A stretch of DNA of 64,000 nt from Sinotaia quadrata (GCA_028829895.1 CM054181.1:113365860-113429859), one strand, 5' to 3'; counted from the stretch's first letter, positions 13,286 through 26,689 are shown. Translations and numbers: made by a program. The notes: generated from the sequence alone by a model not told the origin.

Positions 13286-13995
13286 TTACAACTTTCCTTT
13301 TTTTTTTAAATTTTAGCAATTTGTTCCACGTTGAACATAATTATTACCTAACTAAACTGAATTAATGAAGTCGAAACGCTAGTTTTATGGAACTCTGGGC
13401 CTCAAAGCACCGTTTGCTACTCTTTAATGCAGTGTCTAGCTTTAATTACATATGGTTTATATAATTTTAAAAAAATATAAAATTGGATTGAACAAATCAG
13501 AAGCTTTTACAGATAGAATTTAAAGGACATCTTTATTCGATTTACAGTTTTTAAAAGATGGCCTTAAAATGGAGTCATTTCTTTAATTTAATTTAATCTT
13601 CAAATGAAATGGGAGACACTTCCGGCTTACGCAAGAGATTGGGGTTGGGTGGTGTATTGTGAGATGGGTAGGGCACAGAATTAGGGGCTAGCCGTACTTT
13701 ACGCCTGGCATAATGAGTTTATTTGTTGTTTTTACTAGTGAATGTGTTTTAATTAAGGGTGAGGTGAAAATGCTATATTATTTTCCTTTACTTTGTTCTC
13801 TTTGTTATTTCTATTTAATGTTTTCCTCATCATTAGTGTTACTATTATTTTCGTTACTATATTATCGCGATTCCTATCATTTGCAATAAGTTGGATTCAA
13901 CATTATAAATTATTCCTTGTAGTATTTTTATATTTTGTACAAAGATAATGAAACTTTGCCGCTTAACTAGAATGAAATATATAGGGGCAGTATAT
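13286..13995. other. Intergenic, no gene seen
   Basis: AT-rich, unique-looking sequence without coding signal. Confidence 0.5.
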
Positions 13996-13998
13996 ACG

Positions 13999-13999
13999 T

Positions 14000-14057
<58 letters not shown>

Positions 14058-14070
14058 AGTGTGTGTGTGT
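13999..14070. repeat. (GT)n microsatellite
   Basis: A nearly pure GT tract with a GGA interruption near 14,056. Confidence 0.95.
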
Positions 14071-14445
14071 GTTTGTAAGTTATGCATATTTTTTTTTGTT
14101 GCTCTGATATCAGCATGAAAGAAGGGACTTAAACACATATCGTTTTATTTTATGCCTAGTCTATGTGTGCACACATGGGGGGAAAAACTATTACTTTACA
14201 AAAAATGAATGCTATTTTCGAAAACACTTCTGGAAATCAAATAAAGCTCGCTTGCAGTCAGAATTAGGCGCAGTTCTGTCTAGCGCACTGGACAATTTGT
14301 CAGGGCAGTTGCCCCGTGAACCATATGACGTCATGAATTTTATTCGTTGTATTGAGCTAATGCAAAATTACCGTATTTATTTATGCGCACCGTTCACTTG
14401 TCCCAAGCCTTCAATCACTGACCTCAGATGATTTCGTCAGACACC

Positions 14446-14575
14446 AATATGGATGACGGGTCTGTAGCAATCCATGTGCTCGTACGACCTTCACATTAAA
14501 CAGAACTAATATGGATGACGGGTCTGTAGCAATCCATGTGCTCGTACGACCTTCACATTAAACAGAACTAATTCA
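14446..14575. repeat. 62-bp direct duplication
   Basis: AATATGGATGACGGGTCTGT starts at 14,446 and again at 14,508. The two copies are essentially identical. Confidence 0.92.
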
Positions 14576-14965
14576 GTCAAAGCAAACAATTAAAATAACT
14601 TTATTTTCAATCCAAAATTCGCCCAAGTGAGAACTTGAAAAGAAAATCAATTAACGATAAAAATGTGCACGCAGCCAATGCTTTAAAGTGCAGTTTTAAG
14701 GACACTTTCCAGACATATGGGCAGGATCCAGTTCGGGAGTAAGGCACTTCAGACAAGATAATTGACTTTCATTTAGTCTTAGTGGCACTTCTCTAAACCC
14801 AGGAAACTTTTTGTCTCGTATATAGTAATCATAGTTTTCTTGAATCGAGAGAAGACACTATATGATAGCTCAAAGTGTTAGCTAACGATTGAGAATGATA
14901 ACAGAAGTATGATATAATTTTTGATGGATAACGACAGATATCGTTTTTAGGCAAGCTTTCTTTCA

Positions 14966-15200
14966 ATAATATAATATAACATAACATAACATGACATGAC
15001 ATGACATAACATAACAAAACATAACACACTATAACATAACATAATATAATACAATATAATATGGTATAATATAATACAATATAATATGGTATAAATAATA
15101 ATATAATACAATATAATATGGTATAATATAATAATATAATACAATATAATATGGTATAATATAATACAATATAATATGATATAATATAATATAATATATC
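14966..15200. repeat. AT-rich ATAAT/ACATA pentamer array
   Basis: It begins with ACATA/ACATG pentamers and passes into ATAATATAATACAATATAAT blocks with ATGGT punctuation of about 35-60 bp period. The tyrosine/isoleucine-rich minus-strand frames are artefacts. Confidence 0.9.
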
Positions 15201-15935
15201 CTAGCCACCATCAAGCTATTCAGACTCCAAGCAATTGAGCAGAATTGAAAACCAAACCAATGCCATTCATTTTAATTGATTTTAAATTTAATGTTTAATT
15301 CAAATTTTATGTATAATTCGAAATTTATGTGAATTTGAAAATGCATGTTGAATTCGAATTTTTATGTTTCTGGCAATTGTAGTTAGATGTTTAAATTTCA
15401 AATCAGCCCCTTTTATTCCCAGCACAATCTGCAAAACGAATTGTACAAGTGAGTTTACAACCGTTCTTTTTAAAATGGTTATAATCAATTTGGCTACATT
15501 ATAGGATAATCTTTTACTTGAAACAGAGTCCTTATGAAAGTAATGATGAAAAGAATAATAAAGTAGAAGTATACATTTAAAAATAATCGAAATGAAAAAG
15601 AAAAAATCACCAACCAATCAGTCTCAAAGGGGATCAAAATAATGTCTTGGACAAAGGACTCCTTAATTAAAATTAAAAATTAGAGGAATTTGAAAGCTGA
15701 CGTTAATATTTTTTTATGTGAAAAAAATTAGAATACACTTCGATTATTTTATTAAAAAAAAATTAATACTGGTATCATGCGATTTTTAATTGGATGGATC
15801 AGACTAACAACGTAATCTCATCCATCGTATGCCGCGTAATAAGCGTTGTCAGTTGTCTTCTCTTTGTCCTTGAGATTAAGGAATGATTTTATCCTGGCTA
15901 AATTTCTGACTAAAACAGAAATAAGAATCTTCGTT
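15201..15935. other. Intergenic, no gene seen
   Basis: A 105-codon minus-strand frame (15,300-15,617) has no domain and low complexity. I see no RNA gene. Confidence 0.5.
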
Positions 15936-15936
15936 C

Positions 15937-16157
<221 letters not shown>

Positions 16158-16645
16158 ATGACTTCCAGCTATCTATTTTCTTATGGCATTATCTTATTTA
16201 AAAGTTTTATCGTTTTGAAAAATCAGTGAGTTTCTAAGAGTTAGAAGAAAAATAAAACACAAAAACACTAAGTAGCTATTTTAGGTTTGCACAGGTTTAA
16301 GTTAGTAATTGATTTTATCATATTTACATTTATGTCTGCTGTCTGTATATCTGCCTGTCTGTCTGTAATCTGTCTTGGTCTGTCTGTTTCTGTCATTTTC
16401 TCACTCTCTTTCAGTCTCTGTCACTCTGTCTTGTTTGAAATCCCTCAGTAAGTTTGTTAGCAAGCAGTTAGGTGCAATGGCAAATAACAACAGAAGAAAT
16501 AACACATAACACAAGAAGGAATAACATAGGACCCAGATGGAATGATATACGACCCAGAAAGAATGATATATGAAACAGAATGAATAACACATGACCCAGA
16601 AGTAAAGAGGTTTGACTCAGAAGGACATACGAACTAGACGGATAT

Positions 16646-16657
16646 ATATGTGTGTGT

Positions 16658-16704
<47 letters not shown>

Positions 16705-16731
16705 TGTGTGTATGTGTGTATGTGTGTGTGT

Positions 16732-16802
<71 letters not shown>

Positions 16803-16803
16803 G
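16646..16803. repeat. (GT)n microsatellite, about 155 bp
   Basis: GT dinucleotides with scattered AT interruptions in the first half and a pure run in the second half. Both strands are open, giving cysteine/valine and threonine/histidine ladders. Confidence 0.98.
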
Positions 16804-16949
16804 TATGTGTACGCAAATGTGGAACATCGATTAAATTTTAGATTATTTTATTTTCTAACAGAAGGTCATATACTCGAGGAATGTTCTGCACTTAAAATGT
16901 ATAGAATGAATTATATGAATGTACTTAAGTTCAGAAAAGAGAATACAGT

Positions 16950-17165
16950 CTCTATTTAAAGGATTTAAAGCACTATACTTAAAAGACTTGAAAGACTCTG
17001 GTTATCGGACTTAAAGATCACTTCGAAACGGACTTAAAAATGAATTCTCTGAATGGACTCTTACTTAGAAGTCATTACTTAAAGGGCTTGATAAAGAGAG
17101 CTTAAAAGAAAATCTAAGAAAACGACATAAAAGTACTCTTCTTAAAGGGCTCTACTGAAATGACC
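16950..17165. repeat. Degenerate ACTTAAAG-type repeat
   Basis: ACTTAAA(A/G) and GGACTTAAA motifs recur about ten times, irregularly spaced at 15-30 bp. Confidence 0.5.
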
Positions 17166-17317
17166 TGTAATAAGGCACCTTTTATGAGGTTAGACACATT
17201 TTTCGCTCAGGCGACTGTTTAGAGACGATTGTAACTGCATATCCGACCACTGTAGCCATAGGTAATGAATCAAGGATGTCCATCCTTTTAGTTTTGATCG
17301 CGGTAGTGGATGGACCC

Positions 17318-17548
17318 TAAGTGGTGTCTTTGTAAGCAACAGCCACATCAATATTTCCTACTGTAAGTGGTGTCTTTGTAAGCAACAGCCACATCAATAT
17401 TTCCTACTGTAAGTGGTGTCTTTGTAAGCAACAGCCACATCAATATTTCCTACTGTAAGTGGTGTCTTTGTAAGCAACAGCCACATCAATATTTCCTACT
17501 GTAAGTGGTGTCTTTGTAAGCAATAGTCACATCAATATTTCAATGGGC
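17318..17548. repeat. 46-bp minisatellite, 5 copies
   Basis: TAAGTGGTGTCTTTGTAAGC starts at 17,318, 17,364, 17,410, 17,456 and 17,502. The first four units are practically identical. Confidence 0.95.
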
Positions 17549-18200
17549 ACCCATAATGGTCTATATACCATTTTTGACCTTTAAATCTCGTTTTAAGCCC
17601 ACTGCTTGAAGTTGTAGAGTGTCGTATGAGAGCGTCTTGTGACTGATTGTGAATGTCTACCCCAATGCTTGCAGTACATTTCACATTTAATCCATACAAA
17701 AGATAGCAAAAATATTTAATGATTTAAAAAAAGGGGAAATGAAATAAATATCCAAAATCATTTTGTTGAGTTCGATTAGAATGTAATTTCCAAACACTGC
17801 AGACCTACAAACACTCTTTGACCACGTGAGAGAACAAAGACTATGAGCATGTGCACTTTATCTCGGCCAATACTTTTCGATGAGCGGGTTGTGCAGTGAA
17901 TGGAATTCAAGCGGACGCATGCTGAGTGATGTTTTCCACTTTTTTTTACCACGGTATTTACTCATTATTCTGTTCATTACAGATGTGCTACTACAAACAT
18001 TATCTTGCAACACTGAATCAAACTAAAAATTAATCAACAATCCTTTCTTTCGCGTGTGCGACAGCTATAAGGGCTGCGTTGCTGGACTGATTAAATTTCG
18101 CTTAACACACGAGTCAAAATAACAACGATGGTAAGATGACAAGCACGAGATGATGACAATGACCAAGGTGACAAATGATGACAAAAATGCAAAAAATGAA
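17549..18200. other. Intergenic, no gene seen
   Basis: Unique-looking AT-rich DNA without a coding signal. Confidence 0.5.
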
Positions 18201-18203
18201 TAA

Positions 18204-18312
18204 GTATGACAAAGTTGACAGGATAGCTATTATGATAAAATGAAATAAGATGACAAAGTTGACAGGATAGCTATTATGATAAAATGATATAAGATGACAA
18301 AGTTGACTGATG
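18204..18312. repeat. 44-bp tandem duplication
   Basis: GACAAAGTTGACAGGATAGC occurs at 18,208 and 18,252, with a third partial start at about 18,296. It sits within a wider GATGACAAA-rich stretch (18,120-18,390). Confidence 0.85.
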
Positions 18313-18399
18313 ACAAAAAAAATAATTAGAGAAAATTACAAAGAACAGTGATAAGAGGATGACGGGCGACAACCGTGACAAAATGACGAAGATAAAAAT

Positions 18400-19660
18400 A
18401 AACAAAGATGGCCGTCATCTAATCTTCGACTTTGAAGCAAGAACCGTAAAGTTAAGATTTTGAAGAGTTTGAGGGCATTCAATGAAACAGATGAGGTGAC
18501 GTGTAAGTTGACCTTGTGTATGAGACAACGAGAGTTCTTCAACGGTCACGACTGGATAGTTATCCAAAGTAATTTACCATCATACACATATTCAGATTCA
18601 GGAGAAAAGAAGATGTAAGTCTATTTTAATAGGTTAGAGAGAAAACTGTAGAAACTCACCCACCCGCCTTGTCTTGCTATAAGAACGGAAAACGAATCAG
18701 AGCAGAAGCGCACATGTGTGATTTAACTAATTTACTGACTGGGAATAGTTTGCCAGTCTCAGCTAGCCATGATATATATTGACCTTTCCCCCCTTCTGTG
18801 GATATAATAACAAAGTTAAGCAAGCATTTATATTTTGATATGTTTACAGATATTTAAATTATCTTTGTTTGAATAAATCCTGCCTTATTCTCGCGCAAAC
18901 CTCAACCACTACATGAGTGTACAGTCCAACGTCAAGATTTCTTTCTTCCTTCCATCTTTGCCTAGAATCTAAATGGTCTCTGATACCAGATTGGTGTGCG
19001 CTCTCGCTAATCGTGCTTTGGCATTATGCGATGGAGAGTATTTCAAGAGTTCAGAAAACCCTTGTCACAAAATGTCGTTGAGCGTAATAGAAATTTTTTT
19101 CCTTCGTTTCTCACCCCTCTTCTTCATCTTTTGTTTTCCGCTTTTCCATTTTCTTTCTGTACTGATACAAGACAATGGCCATTTGTGAAGACGTTCTCTT
19201 GTTCTTTCTGTCGGCCCAACACCCATTTTGTCCCTGTCAGTTTGAATTCCAGGAAGTTCCAATTAGGTCTCATTTTTAAACAATGGCAATACCTGACATG
19301 TGTAAGGCGTTAAACTGGGCAAGGAAAGAGAAGAGAACGAGAAAAATAATTTATAAAGATGCTGAGGCCAAGATGATGGAAGAGAGAACACGATAGAATC
19401 TAACGCTTGCTAGCCTGGAATGGTAATAGTGGTGACGTCATTATTACCTTGGAAAGAGAAGAGAATAGTTATATGTGCGGCTATTCAAGTTAGTCAGAAA
19501 CTTACAGAAGACAGAGTACTACTGGCACTAAGTAGGTACCGTTAAAAACAATAAAGTGTCAATTTGCCAACGAAAGCGAGTGAGTTTACAGAGTGTCGCT
19601 CACCAGAGTTTATAGTTCCACTCACCAGTGAGTGTACAGCACATTGCTCACATGTGAATT
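18400..19660. other. Intergenic, no gene seen
   Basis: Frames of 60-95 codons around 18,970-19,310 overlap each other on both strands and carry no domain. Confidence 0.5.
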
Positions 19661-19662
19661 TG

Positions 19663-19903
19663 CAATGGTGAACTGTCTCCCTGGCTTGCAATGGTGAACT
19701 GTCTCCCTGGTTTGCAATGGTGAACTGTCTCCCTGGCTTGCAATGGTGAACTGTCTCCCTGGCTTGCAATGGTGAACTGTCTCCCTGGCTTGCAATGGTG
19801 AACTGTCTCCTGGCTTGCAATGGTGAACTGTCTCCCTGGCTTGCAATGGTGAACTGTCTCCCTGGCTTGCAATGGTGAACTGTCTCCCTGGCTTGCAGTG
19901 TAG
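19663..19903. repeat. 26-bp minisatellite, about 9 copies
   Basis: The unit TGCAATGGTGAACTGTCTCC plus CTGGCT repeats head to tail with almost no variation; one unit lacks a C near 19,810. That one-base loss shifts the minus-strand frame and produces three overlapping false ORFs. Confidence 0.95.
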
Positions 19904-20024
19904 CGATCGACAAATAATTTAAAAAATCACAACAAACTTAACTTCTTATAAATTAAAAGAAGACATCCACATCAGACAGACTAAATCATTCATACATTTT
20001 TTGTTTGTTTGTCAACCGTTAAGC

Positions 20025-20120
20025 TGAATCATTTAATACATACATCTGAATGGGATCAGAATGGCGCTGAACCATTTAATACATACATCTGAACGGGATC
20101 AGCACGGCACTGAACCATTT
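20025..20120. repeat. About 45-bp direct duplication
   Basis: AACCATTTAATACATACATC followed by TGAA(T/C)GGGATCAG is present twice, with a decayed third start. Confidence 0.75.
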
Positions 20121-20173
20121 GATACAATAACTAATGGAGGATTTGTAGGGACTTACTGTCTTGTAGTGATGAT

Positions 20174-20378
20174 GCATCATTTTACCTGCCACCTTGCAAT
20201 AACAATCATCATTTTACCTGCCACCTTGCAATAACAATCATCATTTTACCTGCCACTTTGCAATAACAATGATCATTTTACCTGCCACCTTGCAATAACA
20301 ATCATCATTTTACCTGCCACCTTGCAATAACAATCATCATTTTACCTTCCACCATGCAATAACAATCATCATTCTTGC
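20174..20378. repeat. 32-bp minisatellite, about 6 copies
   Basis: ATCATTTTACCTGCCACCTT followed by GCAATAACAATC repeats at 32 bp. The last unit is altered (TTCCACCATG). Confidence 0.95.
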
Positions 20379-20654
20379 AACTGATCAATAAGATGACCGC
20401 TTACTACTGCCTGACGACCACGACTACCTCCTGACAATCTTATCTAGCTAATTCGCAGGTAAATCAATCGAATGCTAATATTTATAAGTGTATCAGCAAA
20501 CAAGATACTTCGAGTGTGTATTAAACTAAGAAAGGTAAAGTAATTTGTGCCTCAAAACGCCTTCTGCTAATTCACCATAGGCATCTTTCATTTTTTTTTT
20601 TTAAAAAGTAAATTTCTATAGTCTTCTGCATTTCTGCATTGCTGAGCAATACGG

Positions 20655-20762
20655 TAAGATTAGCAGAGAACAGAATGGAATGGAGGAAACTGGTTGTCAG
20701 GTCACAAGTGGTGCCCCAACTGTCGACAAGACTAAGGGATAGATAGACGGATAGATTTCAAT
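20655..20762 (+). mobile_element. LINE C-terminal remnant with GATA tail
   Basis: The plus strand reads AENRMEWRKLVV, then a region ending CTGTCGACAAGACTAAGGGATAG. It runs directly into a short GATAGATAGACGGATAGAT tail. The peptide matches the end of the reverse-transcriptase ORF common in animal LINEs (an ENR.EWR.LV ending) and parallels the better copy at 29.1 kb. Only about 30 codons remain. Confidence 0.6.
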
Positions 20763-20772
20763 AGATGACGTT

Positions 20773-21048
20773 GTGGCTATGATGAATATGCATGAGAGAA
20801 TGACCTATAACCTGATTAGTAAGTCTCAGCTCGTGTCTTACAGACCTTCAACTCTAACCTACTGGGTCATTCCAGTAAATGACTATTCTGTTTACAATTT
20901 CGGTTATTTTGACACCAATGGATTAAGTCATTCCAGATTACTGATTGCTATTTTCAGTAAGTATAGAGTTTTCGAGTGTGACAAGGATTACGTCATAAGT
21001 GTCCTATGTCATTGCAGTCAGAAAGCACTGGGTTGTCTTTTAAAATAA
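20773..21048 (+). other. 91-codon open frame, unrecognised
   Basis: An open frame begins near an ATGAATATGCATGAG context just after the LINE tail. It contains a degenerate duplication (GTCATTCCAG occurs twice) and has no recognisable domain, signal peptide or splice signals. I think it is chance or repeat-derived and do not assign a function. Confidence 0.2.
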
Positions 21049-21129
21049 TCATTAACAATCCTATATTGTTAAAGAGGAAGCAAAGCTCAGTTACTGATTA
21101 AATAACTCTAAACAATTCTCAGTTTACTA

Positions 21130-21302
21130 GATAAAATATTCCCTTAATATTTTATATTAACTAGATAAAATAACTAATAAATTAACTAGATAAAATAACT
21201 AATAAATTAACTAGATAAAATACTAATAAATTAACTAGATAAAATAACTAATATATTAACTAGACATAAAATAACTAATAAATTAACTAGACAAAATTAT
21301 TA
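21130..21302. repeat. 25-bp AT-rich minisatellite, about 6 copies
   Basis: TTAACTAGATAAAATAACTA followed by ATAAA repeats with one- to two-base indels. Confidence 0.9.
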
Positions 21303-22600
21303 AATGAATGAGCGGGTCATTTTCAAAATTAAATCTGTAGTACTGGTTAAAACAACCCTTGCTTTGAATCAATGATCTCAAAACACATCCAGTTTATTGG
21401 ATACTACAATTTGTAAAATGAAGAAATTGTTCATTATTACAAAACAAATTGTAACAGAAATTACCAAGTTCATTAAGGTTTATCTGTGTGATTGTATTTT
21501 CAAATATTAAGTTATTCCTTTATTTAATTTCATCTTCTTATTGAGGAATTTAAAGGCGAACACTATGGCAAGTTGTGTACGGGAGGTTGCCGAACTCGAC
21601 CGTAGCGTACAGAGTACCGGACGGTTGACATTAGTAGTTATGAAAATTATTAATAGCGCAGGTGAAGTACGATAAACAGGTATGACTTGACTGGGATGGG
21701 TAAGTGTTACGGATACCTGTATTAAAGAGTCCAGAAAGAAGTATTCTACTCGGTGCATTAATGAATTATACCAGTTCTTCCTAATCTTTCCAAGTTCGCA
21801 GCATCCTTAGTGTATGAGGATTTTTTTCCACGGCGCCAAAAGTAAAAATACCCACCCACCTACCAGCTGCTTTTATGTTAGTGCAGTTAGGATAAAATTG
21901 GGAATATTAGCGGCACTCTTGTAAGTTAGTTGCGGTTCCCCTGGGGCGTGGGGCAAGGCGCATACTTCGGGAAACAGTGGACAATACTTTGAAAGAAGCA
22001 GATGTTTGTAGTCGATACTTTAGATCCGACGCTACGTCTTAAACTTTAGCAAGAAGTAGAGATATATTTAGACCCAATAGTCACGCCAATAGATCTCAAA
22101 AGTCCAGATTCATTACTCTTAAGCAGAGTTGTTTCCCATAAAGTTTCCCATACGAAACTCCAAAGATATGTAGGGAGTGAATAAAAGTTTGGACACCGTT
22201 TCATAAACGCATTTTTATTTCAGCTTACGAAAAGATATGATAAATTATAAATTATCTGTGATTTTTGCAATGTTTAAAAATAAATTTAATACTGGCTCTT
22301 TCTAAGTTACAGGGATGAGTAAGATTTTTGTAGGATGTTCTTGGTTCTTGATAACACAGGGTTGTGTTGTCAAAGAACTGACTCTGTCTAGAGCAGACTC
22401 GTTTGTTATTTGTTCATCACGAACTGTTAGGGCAAGATTACATTTGTTAACACTTTTAGGTCTATTTGCTGGCTGTTTGTCTGCCAATGTGAAATAAATG
22501 AGATATTTTTCTATTACAATAAAACATTTTATGAAATAATTTATAATTATAATAATATTTATTTCCCAACATGTTTTACTCCCAGTAAATAACAGACGCA
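21303..22600. other. Intergenic, no gene seen
   Basis: AT-rich DNA. The minus-strand frame of 145 codons (22,302-22,739) runs into the next minisatellite and has no domain. Confidence 0.5.
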
Positions 22601-23065
22601 CTTTAAGGCATCCCAGACAATAGATAAACGTTAAGGCAGCCCAGATAACAGACAAACGTGAAGACAGCCAAGATAACAGACAAACATTAAGGCAGCCAAG
22701 ATAACAGACAAACGTTAAGGCAGCCAAGATAACAGACAAACATTAAGGCATCCTAGATATCAGACATACTTTAAGACAGTTTAAACAACAGAAAAAGTTA
22801 AGGCAGTCTGCATAATAGAAAAACGCAAAGACAGCCTATATAATTAACAAACGTTAAGATAGTTTAGATACAGATAGACTTTAAGACAGCCTAGATAAGA
22901 CTTTAAGACAGCCTAGATACAGACAGACTTTAAGACAGCCTAGATACAGACAGACTTTAAGACAGCCTAGATACAGACGGACTTTAAGACAGCCTAGATA
23001 CAGACAGACTTTAAGACAGCCTAGAAAAGAGACAAAAGGTTAAGGCAACCTAGATAACACAAACT
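22600..23065. repeat. 27-28-bp minisatellite, two sub-families
   Basis: The first part uses AAGGCAGCCAAGATAACAGA with CAAACGTT (28 bp). The second part uses AAGACAGCCTAGATACAGAC with AGACTTT (27 bp). Together there are about 16 units, the later ones being more uniform, which looks like a local expansion of one variant. Confidence 0.9.
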
Positions 23066-25185
23066 TTACAGCAACCTAGACTGTAGACAAGTACAAATAC
23101 TGTAATAGAAAAAATATCTTAAAAAAATACCCAACCAAACTAATTAATAAATGAATTAATAAACTCACAATAAACAAACGCATTAAACACAAATAAATAT
23201 ACCCCACACACAACAAAGACAAAGAAGAATCACAACAATAATAGACAACTTGCGAACAACCAACCAAAACAGCGTACAACTCTTAAAGATTAGCTCCATA
23301 TAACTTTTAAAATATAAACAAGATTTATAGCAAACAAACAAACAAACAAACAAACATATATTCATTATAAAACAAACGAACAAAATAAAACAAATAAACA
23401 AAACGAACTAAATAAAATAAACTTTAAAAAGTTAATAGATAAGTCAAAAACGAATCAAAGCAAATTATAATGCAAAGTGGACTGGAGCAAAGATGAACTA
23501 GTCCACTTTAAACAATAATTCGGCAATGTGAATTTCTCGCACAGTCTTAATACCCCTCGCACCCTTCACATATAATGTTTGCTTGTATGTATGAAGTTCT
23601 TTGATGCCGGATTCTTAAAATAATTTAGTTCTGCTATTAAGAGAAGATAATTTTAGTTGTATTACATTTTAATTTTGTTATGCTTTGGTTAATACGAACA
23701 CACTTAAAATCTTTAAATTACGTGATAATTTTTATGACGTCGCGTTGCTTATGTACACATAATTTTTCTTTAATAATGCAATGATCGGGAAAATACTGAG
23801 GCAAGCTTTTGAGTTTCTAAATTTAATTTTTATGACGTATAATGAAGGTTATCAATGTAGAGAACTGTTAACGTATGAACTAAGAGCAAAAAAAAAAAAA
23901 TAGAAACAAAATAATTTTCCAACTATTTACGTTCATGCTCCAACGTTTCTCTATGTCCCCAAAACAAACAGACGAACAACAATATCGTCATCATTATCAA
24001 CAACAATGAGAACAAAAAAGCCTCATTCCACCCTTACAAACCAGTAGGAAATACTTTGGAGATCTTGCAGAAGACGCGTCATCTGTCTTGCACGCCACCC
24101 GATTAAATTAGTTGATCTCATTTCAGGTTTGAAATGGAGTTGAACATTTCTTAATTTAAGGCCGGGGTACTTTAATTTAAAGCCGAGGACGACAAAGGTT
24201 CAAAAGGTTTCGTCTGCTCCTTTCAGTCTGAACTGCAAGTGAAGAGGAGGGGGTCTTGTGTAATGTTCTCGCAGCGGAGCAAGTATTGTAGGGCTAAGAA
24301 ACTGTGTCGACAGTTCGATTGACGTTTACTGCTCCACCTGAACTCCACTTTCCCTCTATCACCTCCCGCCTACTCCACCCAAATACATACTCACTTACTC
24401 CATTCCTCAATAAAAAAAAAAATTTTAATGAGCGCGGTTAAAAGGTCACGGAGATTAAAATACTTTTCATTATAACCATCGATGATGTTGCTAAATTGTC
24501 TTCAATTGTAATTCTAATTACAAGAAATGTCAAAATGTATGTCTTAGACAAATATAAGGAAAGAATATTCACTGAAGGGGTCCAGAAAAATGTTGGCTTC
24601 ACAAATAAAATTATTCAAGAATGGGAAACAAAATATACAAACAAATTCGCTTAATAACAACAAGAAGATTTAGCTATAAGAATAATTAAAAAAATATATC
24701 AAGAATGCAGTCTGAGTAAATATTGGTTTGTCTTGAAACAAATCTTTCTCAATGTTATTTGTAGAACATACAATACTTTCCAGTCCCCTTAGAAAAAATA
24801 CAATAGGGGCAGTAAAATGTTGGCTGCAATTAAGGTGATAGAAGACAAGAAGCATAAATTAATTTCATTTGAAGTTCAGATGATTAGCCGACACATGAAC
24901 CTCACTTCAGCGGGGTACCACCCATTTATTTTCTGTCAAAGAATAAGAAGACAGAAAAGAGAATTCTGCTAATAGACAACACTGCACTTTCATTGAAGGA
25001 GGGGGGGAGGAGTGGTGTTTGAAATTGATTTTCTTGGACATGTGAAGGTAAATTCGAACGAAACGTAAACAAACATCAACACTATATGTGTGTGTATTTG
25101 TGCATGTATTGTACCTTTTAATGTATGAATAGTAATTTCATATTATATCAGCGTCATTCACTCGCACGAGCGTTTATGTATATGT
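23066..25185. other. Intergenic, no gene seen
   Basis: AT-rich, with an (AACA)n run at about 23,330-23,355 and poly-A near 23,890. Frames are short and domain-free. Confidence 0.5.
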
Positions 25186-25191
25186 GTGCGT

Positions 25192-25194
25192 GCA

Positions 25195-25241
<47 letters not shown>

Positions 25242-25343
25242 GTGGGTGTGTGGGTGCGTGTGGGTGTGTGTGTGTGCGTGCGTGCGTGCGTGTGTGTGTG
25301 TGTGCGTGTGTGTGCGTGCGTGTGTGCGTGCGTGCGTGCGTGC

Positions 25344-25378
<35 letters not shown>
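25192..25378. repeat. (GT)n/(GC)n compound microsatellite
   Basis: Alternating purine-pyrimidine tract of GT with many GC steps (TGCGTGCG). It is a candidate Z-DNA-forming sequence and the source of several false ORFs. Confidence 0.97.
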
Positions 25379-25924
25379 CTGTCGTGTACAACATAAAGTT
25401 TCGTTGCATCTACTTATATGTAAAATGGTTTATGGCAGTTGTCGGAGTATCTATTTATATGCAAAATGCCTTGATGCTCTAATTTGATTGTCTATTTATA
25501 GGTAAAATGGGCTTTTTTGGCGGACTGCATATGTAATACAGTTATGAGTGAAATTTATCTTTCTTGATATTAACAAAAGTATCTATGATCACAGCCATAA
25601 TGAATGTAAATACTTTAAAAATTAAAAATAATCTAAAGGGCTAAGAAAGAAAACGCAATGCATACTTTATTGAAATAATAATGAATAATACTAATGACCC
25701 AGAAAGTTAAGTTACCTGAGCCTGTGTCGACAAACATGGCTGGGTGACAGCTTCAAATCCCATCTCTAGACTATCGAGGGAGAGAAAAGTGGCTCCTTCC
25801 AAACAGCACCAACACTCACACCCATCCCATTCATGGTGGAAAACATGAAAATTGATTCTATACCGGATCAGACGTCGCCCGGGTTAACAAAGTCTGCGTT
25901 AGGCATTAATGTTTCAGGGTGTTC

Positions 25925-26164
25925 TAGCGAAAAATGAAACGCTATAGAAACGCTAGCGAAAACTCGGAGGACATGGGACCCCAGAGAAGAAAAAGTACAA
26001 ATAATGGTCAAAGCCAACAAACAGTAAGAGGACATAGAAAAATAATGCACGAGTTCTGTATCAAACACCGTCCAGATATTATCAGCGAACAGTGGCTCCT
26101 GGACCAGAGGAGACTGATCATACAAAACTGGCTACTTACAGCCATAAAAAAAGATAGAACATAA
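25925..26164 (+). pseudogene. Possible retroelement coding fragment
   Basis: An open frame of about 76 codons ends in EQWLLDQRRLIIQNWLLTAI, followed by the 12-bp array. The charged LLDQRR.II..NWL pattern reminds me of the segment that precedes the reverse transcriptase in some LINE polyproteins. The match is from memory and weak. A LINE fragment lies nearby on the other strand. It may also be chance. Confidence 0.25.
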
Positions 26165-26380
26165 GATAGAACATAAGATAGAACATAAGACAGAACATAA
26201 GATAGAACATAAGATAGAACAAAAGACAGAACATAAGATAGAACAAAAGACAGAACATAAGATAGAACAAAAGACAGAACATAGGATAGAACAAAAGACA
26301 GAACATAAGATAGAACAAAAGATAGAACAAGAACATAAGATAGAACAAAAGATAGAACATAAAATAGAACAGCAACAAAC
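26152..26380. repeat. 12-bp minisatellite, about 18 copies
   Basis: ATAAGATAGAAC and variants (CATAAGACAGAA, AAAAGATAGAAC) repeat at 12 bp. Being a multiple of three, it keeps three minus-strand frames open (FYLMFCLL-like ladders), none of them a gene. Confidence 0.95.
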
Positions 26381-26689
26381 AAATATCACCCCTACCTCCA
26401 CTGTGCATTGAGGTAGGGGTGATAATAATTAACAAGATGGGTGGTATAGCCTTTTAGGTGGGGGTGTTCACTACTCCGTGTTACTGGACATATGCCAGAA
26501 CAGAGTTGTTTCTGTAGTGTTCATTAAAATACTAGGGATTACCCTGGGGAGAGTACAAGAGGTGTTCTTCCAGTCCATTACCCGCAAGCTGAGAGGTGCA
26601 AATTATCGTAGGTGTGGAAATGATAATTTTCTCGTAATTAAAGGAACCCTCTCATAATAATATCAAAATACCTGTTGCAGTATTCTTCA

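Noticed and set aside
14165..14431. 88-codon frame with a moderately protein-like composition
   Set aside because: No domain, no splice context and AT-rich flanks. I could not support it as a gene.
16468..16959. Cys/Val and Thr/His ladder open frames on both strands
   Set aside because: Products of a GT dinucleotide tract, which is open in several frames at once. The same holds at 14.0, 25.2, 27.7 and 38.2-38.5 kb.
17318..17548. Regularly spaced repeats resembling a CRISPR array
   Set aside because: The whole 46-bp unit is repeated, with no unique spacers, in an animal-type genome. The same reasoning applies to the 31-33-bp and 32-bp arrays.
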